64,000 bases of DNA from Mesorhizobium sp. BR1-1-16 (GTDB taxonomy: Bacteria; Pseudomonadota; Alphaproteobacteria; Rhizobiales; Kaistiaceae): the NCBI RefSeq assembly GCF_020165495.1, contig NZ_JAIUIE010000010.1, forward strand, positions 1-64,000, in the 5' to 3' direction. Shown here piece by piece: positions 44,033 to 52,394 of this stretch. The notes under the pieces are model-generated. The model searched no databases. It was not told the DNA's origin and saw nothing but the letters and a program-made list of their open reading frames with translations. Made by a program: the position numbers and the translations under genes. Within the stretch, counting starts at the first letter, position 1, and the number at the start of each line of letters is the position of its first letter.

Positions 44033-45622
44033 ATGGCGGATCGTGCTGCAGTGCGACGGGCAAGGCTATTGGGAGCTCTTGTCAGGATCCTGTTTGCAAC
44101 GATCGTGGTCGTCGGCTTCGCCATGGCGGCACGTGCTGACAAGCTCGACGATATCGAGGCGCGCGGCAGTCTCATCGTCGGCGTCAAGACGGACTACGAA
44201 CCGTTCGGCTTCCGCGACGCAGCGGGCGACACCGTCGGTTATGATGTCGACGTCGCTGCGGGCCTCGCCGAATCGCTTGGCGTCAAGCTCGTCCTGGTTC
44301 CGGTGACGAGCGCGAACCGGCTGCAGAAGCTCGTCGCGGGCGAGATCGACGCCGTCGTCGCGACGCTCGGCGATACGGTCGATCGTCGCCGCCTCGTGCG
44401 CATGATCGAGCCTGGCTATTATGGCGGCGGCGCCAGCGTGCTGTTGCCGGAGCAGAGCCCGATCAGGGCCTGGACCGATCTGCGAAACCGCTCGCTCTGC
44501 GCCGTGCAGGGCGCGTTGTGGAATCGCCTCGTCGCAACGCGGCTGAATGCGGGTATCGAAGCCTTTGGCAGCATTCGCGATGCCGAGCTCGCGCTCCGCG
44601 ACGGGGCTTGCGATGGCTGGCTTTATGACGAAGCTGCGCTGCAGCGCCAGATCTCCAGCGGAGATTGGCCTGGCTACCGTCTGTTGCCACCCGATTTCGT
44701 GTCGCCCTGGGCCGTGGCAGTGGCGAGCGAGGGCCGCCTCGCGATCCGGCTCGACGACACGATCGCGACATGGCTGCGCGATGGCCACCTCGCCGCGCTC
44801 GAGGCCAAGTGGAAGCTGCCGCCCTCGGCCTATCTTCGCGACGCGGGCGCGCTTTGGTCGGCCCACGATGCCGATGGTCGTTTGACCTGCCGGCGGCAGG
44901 AGGATGGCAGCTGGACGCTTGCCTGCCGTAAGCTCGATCTGATCGAGGCGCAGGAGGTCGTGGGCCTCGCCGGCTTTACTCTCATGCTGCGCGATCGCTT
45001 CGGCATCGACGTGACACCATTTTACGACCGCTATCACCGCGCCGGACTGATCGAGGGGCTGCAGGTGACGCTCGCATTGGCCATTGCGGTGCTGGTCGGC
45101 AGCATCGGCATCGGGGCCGGCGGCGCGATCGTGCTGCGCCGGCGGGTTCCGCTGCTGACGCCGCTCCTGCATCTGATGCTGACATTGATGCGGATGACGC
45201 CGCCGCTACTGCAGCTCTACCTGGTCTTTTTCGGCATCGGCGGGCTGGTCGCGATCCACGGGCTGACGCTCTCGGCCTTCTGGAGTGCGGTTGCCGTCCT
45301 CTCCTTCTATGCCGGTGCCGCCAATGCTGCGGCCCTCGCCGAGGCCGCCGCAACGATCGGCGCCGCGCCACAACACCGGTTGAAACGAACCCTGCGGCTC
45401 GCGCACCCCGCCATCATGGGCAGCTCGATCAATGTGGTGAAGGCAACGGCCATGGCGAGCGCCATCGCGGTGCCCGAACTGGTCCATGCCAGCACGGCGA
45501 TCGCCGCCGACTACGGCAACGGCCCCGTAATGATGAACATCCTGCTCGTCGTCTACGTCGTCATCGTCCTCGCCGTGGCGCATCTCTTCACGGTGTTCGA
45601 GCGCCGGGTGCTTGCGAAATGA
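44033..45622 (+). CDS. Fusion of amino-acid-binding domain and ABC permease domain
   Basis: A 529-residue membrane protein. Residues 1-35 form a signal/anchor; 37-255 are a binding domain (IVGVKTDYEPFGF, GEIDAVVATLGDTVDRRR); a spacer with a Cys pair (RLTCRRQEDGSWTLACRK) follows; the HisM/GlnP-type permease starts at LIEGLQVTLALAIAVLVG. The ATPase-coupling loop is a weakened EAA motif (EAAATIGAAPQHRLKRTLRL). Such fusions are known for some GlnP transporters, but here no GlnQ-type ATPase is encoded nearby. The stop overlaps the next permease gene by four bases (ATGA at 45619-45622). Confidence 0.85.
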   Translation: MADRAAVRRARLLGALVRILFATIVVVGFAMAARADKLDDIEARGSLIVGVKTDYEPFGFRDAAGDTVGYDVDVAAGLAESLGVKLVLVPVTSANRLQKLVAGEIDAVVATLGDTVDRRRLVRMIEPGYYGGGASVLLPEQSPIRAWTDLRNRSLCAVQGALWNRLVATRLNAGIEAFGSIRDAELALRDGACDGWLYDEAALQRQISSGDWPGYRLLPPDFVSPWAVAVASEGRLAIRLDDTIATWLRDGHLAALEAKWKLPPSAYLRDAGALWSAHDADGRLTCRRQEDGSWTLACRKLDLIEAQEVVGLAGFTLMLRDRFGIDVTPFYDRYHRAGLIEGLQVTLALAIAVLVGSIGIGAGGAIVLRRRVPLLTPLLHLMLTLMRMTPPLLQLYLVFFGIGGLVAIHGLTLSAFWSAVAVLSFYAGAANAAALAEAAATIGAAPQHRLKRTLRLAHPAIMGSSINVVKATAMASAIAVPELVHASTAIAADYGNGPVMMNILLVVYVVIVLAVAHLFTVFERRVLAK

Positions 45623-46773
45623 ACGCGCGAGAGATCCTGCCGATGCTGCTGACCTGGACGCCCTATCTCGGCGTCGGGTTCCTGATCAATATCGGCATTT
45701 CCCTGCTGACCATGGTGATCGGCACGGCGCTCGGCTTCCTGCTCGCCCGCGGGCGCCAGCGTAGTTCCGGCGTCGCGGCGTTCCTGACCGCGGCGGCGCG
45801 CGTGCCGCCGACTTTCGTGCTGATCTATTATCTCGCTTATGTCGTCCCGCCCGAGATTCCGCTCGGTGCCTTTTCGGTGCCGCTGCCGGACTGGCTCAAG
45901 GCGTCGCTGGCCCTTGCCGTCGCCGTCACCGGCTTCGTTTCCGACAATGCGCTCTCCGCGCTTCGACATCTCGAACGCGGCGAACGCGTGGAGGCGCTCT
46001 ACTTCATCCCCGCCTGGACCACCTATCTTCTGATCATCATCATGGCATCGTCGACCGCATCGGTGATCGGCGTTCCGGAGATCGTGCAGCGGGCCAATAC
46101 GGTGATCGCCGCCGTCGGCGATCCGCGCGCGATCCTCTGGATCTATCTTTATACGATGCTGTGGTTCCTCGTGCTGTGCTGGCCGTTGGCCCGGCTCATG
46201 GGCTATGCCAAGCTACGGCTCAGCCAGCGGGCCGGGACCGCAGCCGGAGCGCGGGTCGACCTCGGCGAACGGAGCGCGCTGGCCGAGGACAGCTTGCAGG
46301 CCCTGCCTGAAGGAGACGTATTCGTGAGCGGCCAATCGGTGCTGGATCTCACCTTCGACCTGCCGGTCTCGAACGATTCGATCGCGACGATCCAGTCGGG
46401 CGTCGAGGAGGCGGGTGAGGGCGTGCTCGATTCGGCGGCCGTGTTCCGCCTGTCGCTCGCTGTCGAGGAGCTGGTGACCAATGTCGTCAAATATGGCGGC
46501 GCTTCGGACGGGCGCCTGGCAGTCGCGATCTACCGCCGGCCGGACGAGGTGACCGTCGAACTCGGCTATGGCGGCGACGCCTTCGATCCATTTCGTGACG
46601 CACCCGAGCCCGATCTCGACGCCCCGCTGGAAACGCGGCCAGTCGGTGGCCTTGGCGTCCATCTCATCAGCAACATGATCGACCGGGCCTATTATCGCCG
46701 CCAGGGCGACCGCAACACGCTGCGTCTCGTCATGATGCGAAGCGGTACGACCGATGGCGGTATCGTGCCGTGA
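45619..46773 (+). CDS. Fusion of ABC permease domain and RsbW-like GHKL anti-sigma/serine-kinase domain
   Basis: A 384-residue protein joining a five-helix HisM/GlnP-type permease (1-205) to an RsbW/SpoIIAB-like ATPase domain (about 236-380). In the GHKL part the N-box is LAVEELVTNVVKYGG (E284, N288). The G1 box reads ELGYGGDAFDPF, with Tyr317 where the ATP-adenine Asp normally stands. The G2 box is PVGGLGVHLISNMID. The permease coupling loop (HLERGERVEALYFIPAW) is far from a normal EAA motif. A GTG at 46324 with AGGAG eight bases upstream could also make the GHKL domain alone. The end overlaps the PP2C gene (GTGA). Confidence 0.85.
   Translation: MNAREILPMLLTWTPYLGVGFLINIGISLLTMVIGTALGFLLARGRQRSSGVAAFLTAAARVPPTFVLIYYLAYVVPPEIPLGAFSVPLPDWLKASLALAVAVTGFVSDNALSALRHLERGERVEALYFIPAWTTYLLIIIMASSTASVIGVPEIVQRANTVIAAVGDPRAILWIYLYTMLWFLVLCWPLARLMGYAKLRLSQRAGTAAGARVDLGERSALAEDSLQALPEGDVFVSGQSVLDLTFDLPVSNDSIATIQSGVEEAGEGVLDSAAVFRLSLAVEELVTNVVKYGGASDGRLAVAIYRRPDEVTVELGYGGDAFDPFRDAPEPDLDAPLETRPVGGLGVHLISNMIDRAYYRRQGDRNTLRLVMMRSGTTDGGIVP
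46324..46773 (+). other. Possible internal translation start for a free RsbW-like domain
   Basis: AGGAG at 46311-46315 lies eight bases before an in-frame GTG at 46324, exactly at the junction between linker and GHKL domain. Translation from here would give a soluble 149-residue anti-sigma-like protein in addition to the fusion. Confidence 0.4.
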
Positions 46774-48692
46774 CGTTGACCCGCCGTCTTATCATTCTCG
46801 TGGCGAGCTGCATCGCTTTCGCCATTCTCGTCGTGTCGCTCGTCTTCGGCATGCTCGGCCGCAATGCCCTCATCGAGCAGGCCGAGGGCCAGGCCCAGGT
46901 GGTGGCGCGCATCATTGCCGAGAGCGCGCGTCTCTCCGAGGTGGCGCTCGAGGAGGCGCAGGAGATCGTCACCGACGTCCTGACGACGCTGGCGCTGACG
47001 GCGGATCACGTCGGGCAGGTTTCGATCCCCGATGTCAGCGACCGCTTCGCCGAAATCGTCGCGCGCGGCAATCTCGATTCGATCTGGCTGGTCGACAGCG
47101 ATCTGCACATCCTCGCAAGTTCGGTCGGCGATTACGGCTCGGTCATCAACGGCCAGACGCTGCCGGAGACGCTGTCGCGCGATGCGTTGCGCGGGCTGGT
47201 TTCAGGGCGCCGATACAGCGTGGATTTCGGCCCCGCCGTCGATGGCGTCCGTTATGTCGGCGTCCGCGCCGGGCCGGGCAGGGCGTTGATTGTCGGTCAG
47301 TCCGTTCGCGCGCTCGATGGCGTCCGTGCCGCCAATTCGGTGCCCGTGCTGATGCAGGCCATGCTCAATCGCAACGACATCATCTCGATCGAGGTGCTCG
47401 ACGACCAGCAGAAATCGCTGGCACAGGTCGGCGCGGAGAAGACGCCGAAGGACCTCGTCGATCTGCCCGCCGAGACGATCTCGACCGGGGCGGCGACATC
47501 CGAGCTGAAGGGTCACCATCTCTGGGTTTCGGCGCCGATCAGGGACACGGCGGGCATCGTCATCGGAGCGGTGATGATCCAGATGTCGAACCAGCGCCTT
47601 GACGCGCTGCTCTCCGATCTTCTCATCTACGGCGTCGGTTCGGCTGCCCTCGTCTTCGCCGCCGGCGCCACCATCGCGTCGGTCTCGGCGCGGCGCATCG
47701 CTCGTCCCGTGCTCGCGATGACGACGGCGGCTCGCGAAATCGAGGCGCGGAGCTTCCACCCCGACAGCCTTGATCGGATGACCGGCCGGCAGGACGAGAT
47801 CGGCACGCTCGCCCGCGTCTTCCAGGATATGGCCGTAAAGGTGCAGCGGCGCGAGGAAGATCTCGAGGCGGAGGTCAGGGCGAGAACACTGGAGCTCGAG
47901 CAGAAGAATGCGCTGCTCGAAGATTCGGCCCGCCGCGTCGAGGCGGAGCTGCAGGCCGCAAAGACCCTGCAGGCCGCGATGCTGCCCGAATCACTGCCGG
48001 TGAGCCAGGCCTATGCCGGCAAGGCGTCGATGGTGCCGGCGCGCGAGATGGGCGGCGATTTCTATGATTTCTTCCCGCTCGACGAACGGCGCCTCGGTCT
48101 CGTCATCGCCGACGTCTCGGGCAAGGGCGTGCCGGCGGCCTTCTTCATGGCGATCTCCCGCACCGTTCTCCAGGCGAGCGCCATGGATGGCGGCTCGCCC
48201 GGCGATTGTCTCGTACGGGCCAATGAGGTGCTGTGTGCCCGAAACCCGATGGAAATGTTCGTCACGGCCTTTTACGCCATCCTCGATATCGAGACCGGTG
48301 AGCTTGCCTATGCCAATGGCGGCCATAACCCGCCGCTTATCATTCGCCGTGCCGATGGCAGCGTTGCCGGGCTGCCGGGGACGGGCGGCATGGCGCTCGG
48401 CGTGATGCCGGACATGCCCTACGGCGACAAGCTCGCGCGTCTTGCCGCCGGTGACACGCTGTTCCTCTATACCGACGGCATCTCCGAGGCGATGGATAGC
48501 GCCGGGCGCGAATTCGGCGAAGCCCGCATCGAGGCGACGCTGCGCGATGCCGCCATGCGGCCCGTCGAAGCGGTGCTGTCGGCCGTCACGGGCGCGGTCT
48601 CGGCCTTCGTCGCCGGCGCCCCGCAATCGGATGACATCACCTGTCTCGTGGTGCGTTATCTCGGCCCACCCGTCGAGACGATCCTCTCTTAG
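46770..48692 (+). CDS. Membrane PP2C-type serine phosphatase (RsbU/SpoIIE-like) with HAMP
   Basis: A 640-residue sensor phosphatase. Helix 1 (LIILVASCIAFAILVVSLVF) and helix 2 (near 285-305) flank a periplasmic sensor region of Cache type. A HAMP (ARPVLAMTTAAREIEA) and a coiled coil (about 350-395) lead to a SpoIIE domain from about 400, with metal Asp residues in REMGGDFYDFF, IADVSGKGVPAAFF, FLYTDGISEAMD and SDDITCLVVR. All key positions are intact. It should dephosphorylate an RsbV-like STAS protein. The GTG start overlaps the stop of the permease-RsbW fusion. Confidence 0.9.
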   Translation: MTLTRRLIILVASCIAFAILVVSLVFGMLGRNALIEQAEGQAQVVARIIAESARLSEVALEEAQEIVTDVLTTLALTADHVGQVSIPDVSDRFAEIVARGNLDSIWLVDSDLHILASSVGDYGSVINGQTLPETLSRDALRGLVSGRRYSVDFGPAVDGVRYVGVRAGPGRALIVGQSVRALDGVRAANSVPVLMQAMLNRNDIISIEVLDDQQKSLAQVGAEKTPKDLVDLPAETISTGAATSELKGHHLWVSAPIRDTAGIVIGAVMIQMSNQRLDALLSDLLIYGVGSAALVFAAGATIASVSARRIARPVLAMTTAAREIEARSFHPDSLDRMTGRQDEIGTLARVFQDMAVKVQRREEDLEAEVRARTLELEQKNALLEDSARRVEAELQAAKTLQAAMLPESLPVSQAYAGKASMVPAREMGGDFYDFFPLDERRLGLVIADVSGKGVPAAFFMAISRTVLQASAMDGGSPGDCLVRANEVLCARNPMEMFVTAFYAILDIETGELAYANGGHNPPLIIRRADGSVAGLPGTGGMALGVMPDMPYGDKLARLAAGDTLFLYTDGISEAMDSAGREFGEARIEATLRDAAMRPVEAVLSAVTGAVSAFVAGAPQSDDITCLVVRYLGPPVETILS

Positions 48693-48712
48693 TCGAGCGA
48701 AGGAGATCCGAC

Positions 48713-49225
48713 ATGGCCGATCAACCTGGCGATGGCCGCCTCACCGGAGGGTGCCAGTGCGGCGCGGTGCGTTTCGCCTGCGACACGCCGCCGAGCAATG
48801 TGCATGTCTGCCATTGCCGCATGTGCCAGAAGGCGGTCGGCGGTCCATTCGCGGTGATCTGCCCGGTACAGAAGTCGGACTTTCGCGTGACGCGCGGCGC
48901 GTTCTCCTGGTTTCGAAGCTCGGCGCTCGCTCGTCGCGGCTTCTGCAGCGCATGCGGCACGCCGATGATCTTCGACTATCCGGACTTCCCGGATATCGGC
49001 GTGATGGCCGGGGCCTTCGACCAACCTTCGCGCGTCCCGCCGGTCGTCCAGTATGGCAACGAAAGCCGCGTCGAATGGTTCTCCGAGCTCGTATCTCTGC
49101 CGGGCGATCGGCCGACCTATTCGCATGATCCCATGGGCTATCTCCCGCGGATCAAGGCGAGCAACCGTCAGCACCCCGATCATGACACGACGGATTGGCC
49201 GCCCAGCGGCCGCGACGAATCCTAA
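48713..49225 (+). CDS. GFA (glutathione-dependent formaldehyde-activating-like) family protein
   Basis: A 170-residue zinc-fold protein with the CENP-V/GFA Cys pattern: GGCQCGAVRF, CHCRMCQKAVGG and FCSACGTPMIF. The family name comes from Paracoccus Gfa; most members have no proven enzymatic role. ATG 48713 has AAGGAG seven bases upstream. It follows the phosphatase gene by 20 bases, so may be co-transcribed, although no functional link is evident. Confidence 0.88.
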   Translation: MADQPGDGRLTGGCQCGAVRFACDTPPSNVHVCHCRMCQKAVGGPFAVICPVQKSDFRVTRGAFSWFRSSALARRGFCSACGTPMIFDYPDFPDIGVMAGAFDQPSRVPPVVQYGNESRVEWFSELVSLPGDRPTYSHDPMGYLPRIKASNRQHPDHDTTDWPPSGRDES

Positions 49226-49228
49226 GTT

Positions 49229-49567
49229 TCAGCCCTCGGTCCGCTTCACGGCTTCCGCGCGCGAGGGCGCGACGTCGAGGATATTGAGGAAGCCGCTGAT
49301 TTCGAACACGTCCTTGATGTTCGACTGGAAGCCGGTGAGCACGAGCTTGCGGCCGGCCTGCTTCATGCGCTTGGCGACGACCAGCACGATCCTGAGACCG
49401 GCGCTGGAAATATAGTCGAGCCGCTGGAAATCGATCACGACGCCGCCGCTGCCTTCCGAGAGATAGGAAAGAAGCTCGGCTTCGACCGTTGCCGCATTGG
49501 CGCTGTCGAGGCGGCCGAGGAGGTCGATGACCGAGGCAGTGCCAACGCTCTCGAACGTAACGTTCAT
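49229..49567 (-). CDS. STAS domain anti-sigma factor antagonist (RsbV/SpoIIAA-like)
   Basis: A 112-residue single-domain protein. The phosphorylatable Ser lies in DYISSAGLRIVLVVAKRM, with the strand VVIDFQRL before it, matching RsbV/SpoIIAA. Unphosphorylated, such proteins bind the RsbW-type partner. ATG 49567 has TGGAG upstream. It is convergent with the GFA gene and divergent from the nucleobase-symporter fusion. Its expected partners are the GHKL domain in 45619-46773 and the phosphatase in 46770-48692. Confidence 0.9.
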   Translation of the reverse strand: MNVTFESVGTASVIDLLGRLDSANAATVEAELLSYLSEGSGGVVIDFQRLDYISSAGLRIVLVVAKRMKQAGRKLVLTGFQSNIKDVFEISGFLNILDVAPSRAEAVKRTEG

Positions 49568-49756
49568 CTCAACTCCAGTTTCTTGGTCGGGTTGCGCGCA
49601 ATCCGTGATCAGGATGGCGCCCGGGGCAAAAATGACTTTGCAGGCCACCAGCGACCGGGCAATGTAGCGCGGGGCCGAGGCCGAGGCGAGGAACAGCATG
49701 CATCGATCGGATTGTCGCGGCAATGACCGCTGCGCAAGAGGCGGACAAGCCGAACG

Positions 49757-51514
49757 ATGATTGCGTTGAAAATGCCACCGTCGCGGCCGCGACGGCGCCC
49801 GCATGAGCTTTCTTTCTCCGCCGACGAGAAGCCGCCGATTGCGACGGCGATCACGCTCGGGTTCCAGCATGCCGTGATGGCGCTCGGCTTGCTCGCCTAC
49901 ACGCTGGCGCTCGCCCGCTACGCCAATCTCTCTGTCGACCAGACGCGCAATCTTCTTGCCGTCACCATTATCGCCATGGCGATCGGCACGGCACTGCAGG
50001 CCTGGGGCGGTCGCCTCGGCTCAGGGTCGCTGATGATCCACATGCCCTCTGTGTTCATGGTGCCGCTGGCAGGACCGATCCTCGCCGTGACCGGCCCCGG
50101 CGGCATGGTGACGATGACCGTGGTCTCGGCAGTGGCAACACTGGCGATCGCGCCGCTCTTGCCGCGCCTTCGCGGCCTGTTCCCCCCGATCGTCGCTGGT
50201 CTCGTCGTGCTGATCGGCGGCATGTCGCTCGTGGGCGAGGCGGTCGAACACTCCTGGAGTCTCGGCCACGACTTCGTCATCGATATTCCGAGCCTCATCA
50301 TGTCGTCGATCACGCTGGCGCTGATCGTCGGGCTCTCGGTATGGGGTAACCGGCGACTGAAGCTGCTGGCGCTTCTCATCGGCGTCGTCGCGGGCGTTGC
50401 CGCGGCCTTCTTCATGGGACGCCTTGAAGGCGGCGCGGTCTTGATGTCCGCAGCGCCGGTCGCGATGCCCGAGCTCGTGACACCGGTCGTCGACATTCCG
50501 GTCGGCCTGCTGCTTGGCCTCGCTTTCATCGCTATCCTGACCCAGATCGACACCGTCGGCAGCCTGATCCTGCTCGACAGGATGGACGATGCCGACTGGC
50601 GCCGTCCGGACATGAAACAGGCGAGCCGCGGCGTGCTCGGCGCCGGTATCGCCGATCTGATCGGCGGCGTGCTCGGGTCGATGCCGACCGCCACCTCCTC
50701 GGCCAATATCGGCCTTTGCCATGCGAGTGCCGTCACCAGCCGCACAGTCGGGCTCGCCACGGCGGCGATCCTGATGCTGGTCGCGTTCCTGCCGCAGGCG
50801 ACCCTGGCGCTGACGCTGATCCCGACGCCGGTGATCGGCGCGATCGAGCTCTATGCGGCGGCCTTCCTGATGGCGGCGGGCATCGACCTCATTGCTTCGC
50901 GCGAACTCGATACGCGCGGCATCTTCATCGTCGGCATCTCGCTGCTTGGCGGTGTCACGGTGCTCCTGATGCCGGGCCTTGCCGAGCGGGCGCATCCGGC
51001 GCTGCGCCATCTCGTCGGTTCAGGCTTCATCGTCACTGGCGTCATCGCGATCGTGCTCAACCTCGTCTTCCGGCTCGGCATCCGACGCCAACTGGCGATC
51101 AAGCTCGCCGCCGACGGCCCGCCGGTGTCGATCCAGATTACCGATTTCATCGAGGAGGCCGGTGGTTCCTGGGCGGCACGGCGCGATGTCGTCCGCCGCG
51201 CCGCGCTCGCCGCTGTCGAAGCTGCTGAGGCGATCGACCAGGCCGGGGGCGACCGCCACGTTATCGGCATCGGCGGCAGCTTCGACGAGCTCAACCTCGA
51301 TATCGAACTGGTCCATTCCGGCGCTCCGATGCCCGTTGGCGACGTCGCGGTGGCGGATCTGGAAAGCCTCCTCGATGGCGATGACGACTCGGCCATTGAT
51401 GCGGCGATGTCGAGCATTTCGGGCACGCTGCTGCGCCGCCTCGCCGACCGTCTGTCGAGCCGGGCCGGGCCAGAGCCGGGGACCTCGATCCTCAGGCTGC
51501 ATTTCGAACATTGA
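49757..51514 (+). CDS. Nucleobase:cation symporter-2 (uracil/xanthine permease) fused to an RsbW-like degenerate GHKL domain
   Basis: A 585-residue inner-membrane protein. Residues about 25-445 are an NCS2/SLC23-type permease (12-14 helices) with IAILTQIDTVGSL, GSMPTATSSANIG and IPTPVIGAIELYAA. Residues 455-585 are an added soluble domain whose order resembles an RsbW fold: helix RRDVVRRAALAAVEAAEAI in place of the N-box, strand plus LVHSGAPMP in place of the G1 box, helix TLLRRLADRLSS and last strand GTSILRLHFEH. The ATP-binding Asn and Asp are missing, so it is probably a binding-only domain. The domain call is mine by pattern and needs a profile search. Confidence 0.75.
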   Translation: MIALKMPPSRPRRRPHELSFSADEKPPIATAITLGFQHAVMALGLLAYTLALARYANLSVDQTRNLLAVTIIAMAIGTALQAWGGRLGSGSLMIHMPSVFMVPLAGPILAVTGPGGMVTMTVVSAVATLAIAPLLPRLRGLFPPIVAGLVVLIGGMSLVGEAVEHSWSLGHDFVIDIPSLIMSSITLALIVGLSVWGNRRLKLLALLIGVVAGVAAAFFMGRLEGGAVLMSAAPVAMPELVTPVVDIPVGLLLGLAFIAILTQIDTVGSLILLDRMDDADWRRPDMKQASRGVLGAGIADLIGGVLGSMPTATSSANIGLCHASAVTSRTVGLATAAILMLVAFLPQATLALTLIPTPVIGAIELYAAAFLMAAGIDLIASRELDTRGIFIVGISLLGGVTVLLMPGLAERAHPALRHLVGSGFIVTGVIAIVLNLVFRLGIRRQLAIKLAADGPPVSIQITDFIEEAGGSWAARRDVVRRAALAAVEAAEAIDQAGGDRHVIGIGGSFDELNLDIELVHSGAPMPVGDVAVADLESLLDGDDDSAIDAAMSSISGTLLRRLADRLSSRAGPEPGTSILRLHFEH

Positions 51515-51556
51515 CGTGACGTTTTGAGCCCGAAGCCCGGCGGACACCGGAAAGCC

Positions 51557-52366
51557 ATGCCCGTGACTGTTTGCCCACCGGATGGCGCGCTCCCGCTCCC
51601 CGACATGGCGGAGAGCTACGACGCCTATTTCTCGTCGGGCCTTTACCAGAGGCGCTATCCGCGCCCGAACCGCCGCACGATGCGCTTCCTGCGCGCGGCG
51701 CTGCCGATCGGCGGGCGTCTGCTCGACTATGGCGCCGGCGAAGGGCGCTATTGTCTCGCGCTGGCGCGCGAGCGCGAGGCCGAGGTTGTCGCTGTCGATA
51801 TCAGCCCGGTGGCGCGCAACCATTTGACCGCGACCGTGGCCGAAGCGGGCCTCGCTGGTCGGATCGCGGTCGTCGATGCCAGCGGCACCGAATATCGGCG
51901 TCTCGTCAACGGGTCGGGCCGGTTCGATGCGGTTCTGCTGGGCTTCGGCGTTCTCGGCCATGTCGCGGGTCGCGCAAACCGGCTGGCCCTTCTGAAGGAC
52001 CTGCGCGGCAATCTCGCGCCAGGTGGCCGGCTCGTCCTCGGACTGCCGAATGTGCGGCGAAGGTTTCGTGCGGCACAGGCGGAAGCAGCCGTCTTTCCAG
52101 GCCTCGAACCCGGCGATATCCGCTATAATCGCGATGCGGGCAATGACACCATCGCGCTATTCTATCATCTCTATCGCCGCGAGGAGATCGTCGCCGAGCT
52201 TGCCGTGGCCGGCTTCGCGATCGAGCATCTGACCAGCGAGAGCGTGCTGCCCGAATATGCCGTGACGCATCGCGCGATCATCGGCTGGATCGACGACCGT
52301 CTCTCGGGCATTCTTCCGGTGGATTGGGGTTATGGATATCTCGTCGTGGCCGTTCCGCGGCGCTGA
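51557..52366 (+). CDS. Class I SAM-dependent methyltransferase
   Basis: A 269-residue methyltransferase. SAM-binding motif I is RLLDYGAGEGRYCLALA; motif II area VVAVDISPVARNHL; later RLVLGLPNVRRRF. ATG 51557 is chosen; a TTG at 51524 would add 11 residues. It follows the symporter fusion by 42 bases and overlaps no neighbour. The methyl acceptor cannot be told from the sequence. Confidence 0.85.
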   Translation: MPVTVCPPDGALPLPDMAESYDAYFSSGLYQRRYPRPNRRTMRFLRAALPIGGRLLDYGAGEGRYCLALAREREAEVVAVDISPVARNHLTATVAEAGLAGRIAVVDASGTEYRRLVNGSGRFDAVLLGFGVLGHVAGRANRLALLKDLRGNLAPGGRLVLGLPNVRRRFRAAQAEAAVFPGLEPGDIRYNRDAGNDTIALFYHLYRREEIVAELAVAGFAIEHLTSESVLPEYAVTHRAIIGWIDDRLSGILPVDWGYGYLVVAVPRR

Positions 52367-52394
52367 GCGCCGCCGGCCCCTGGAGGAAATGACC

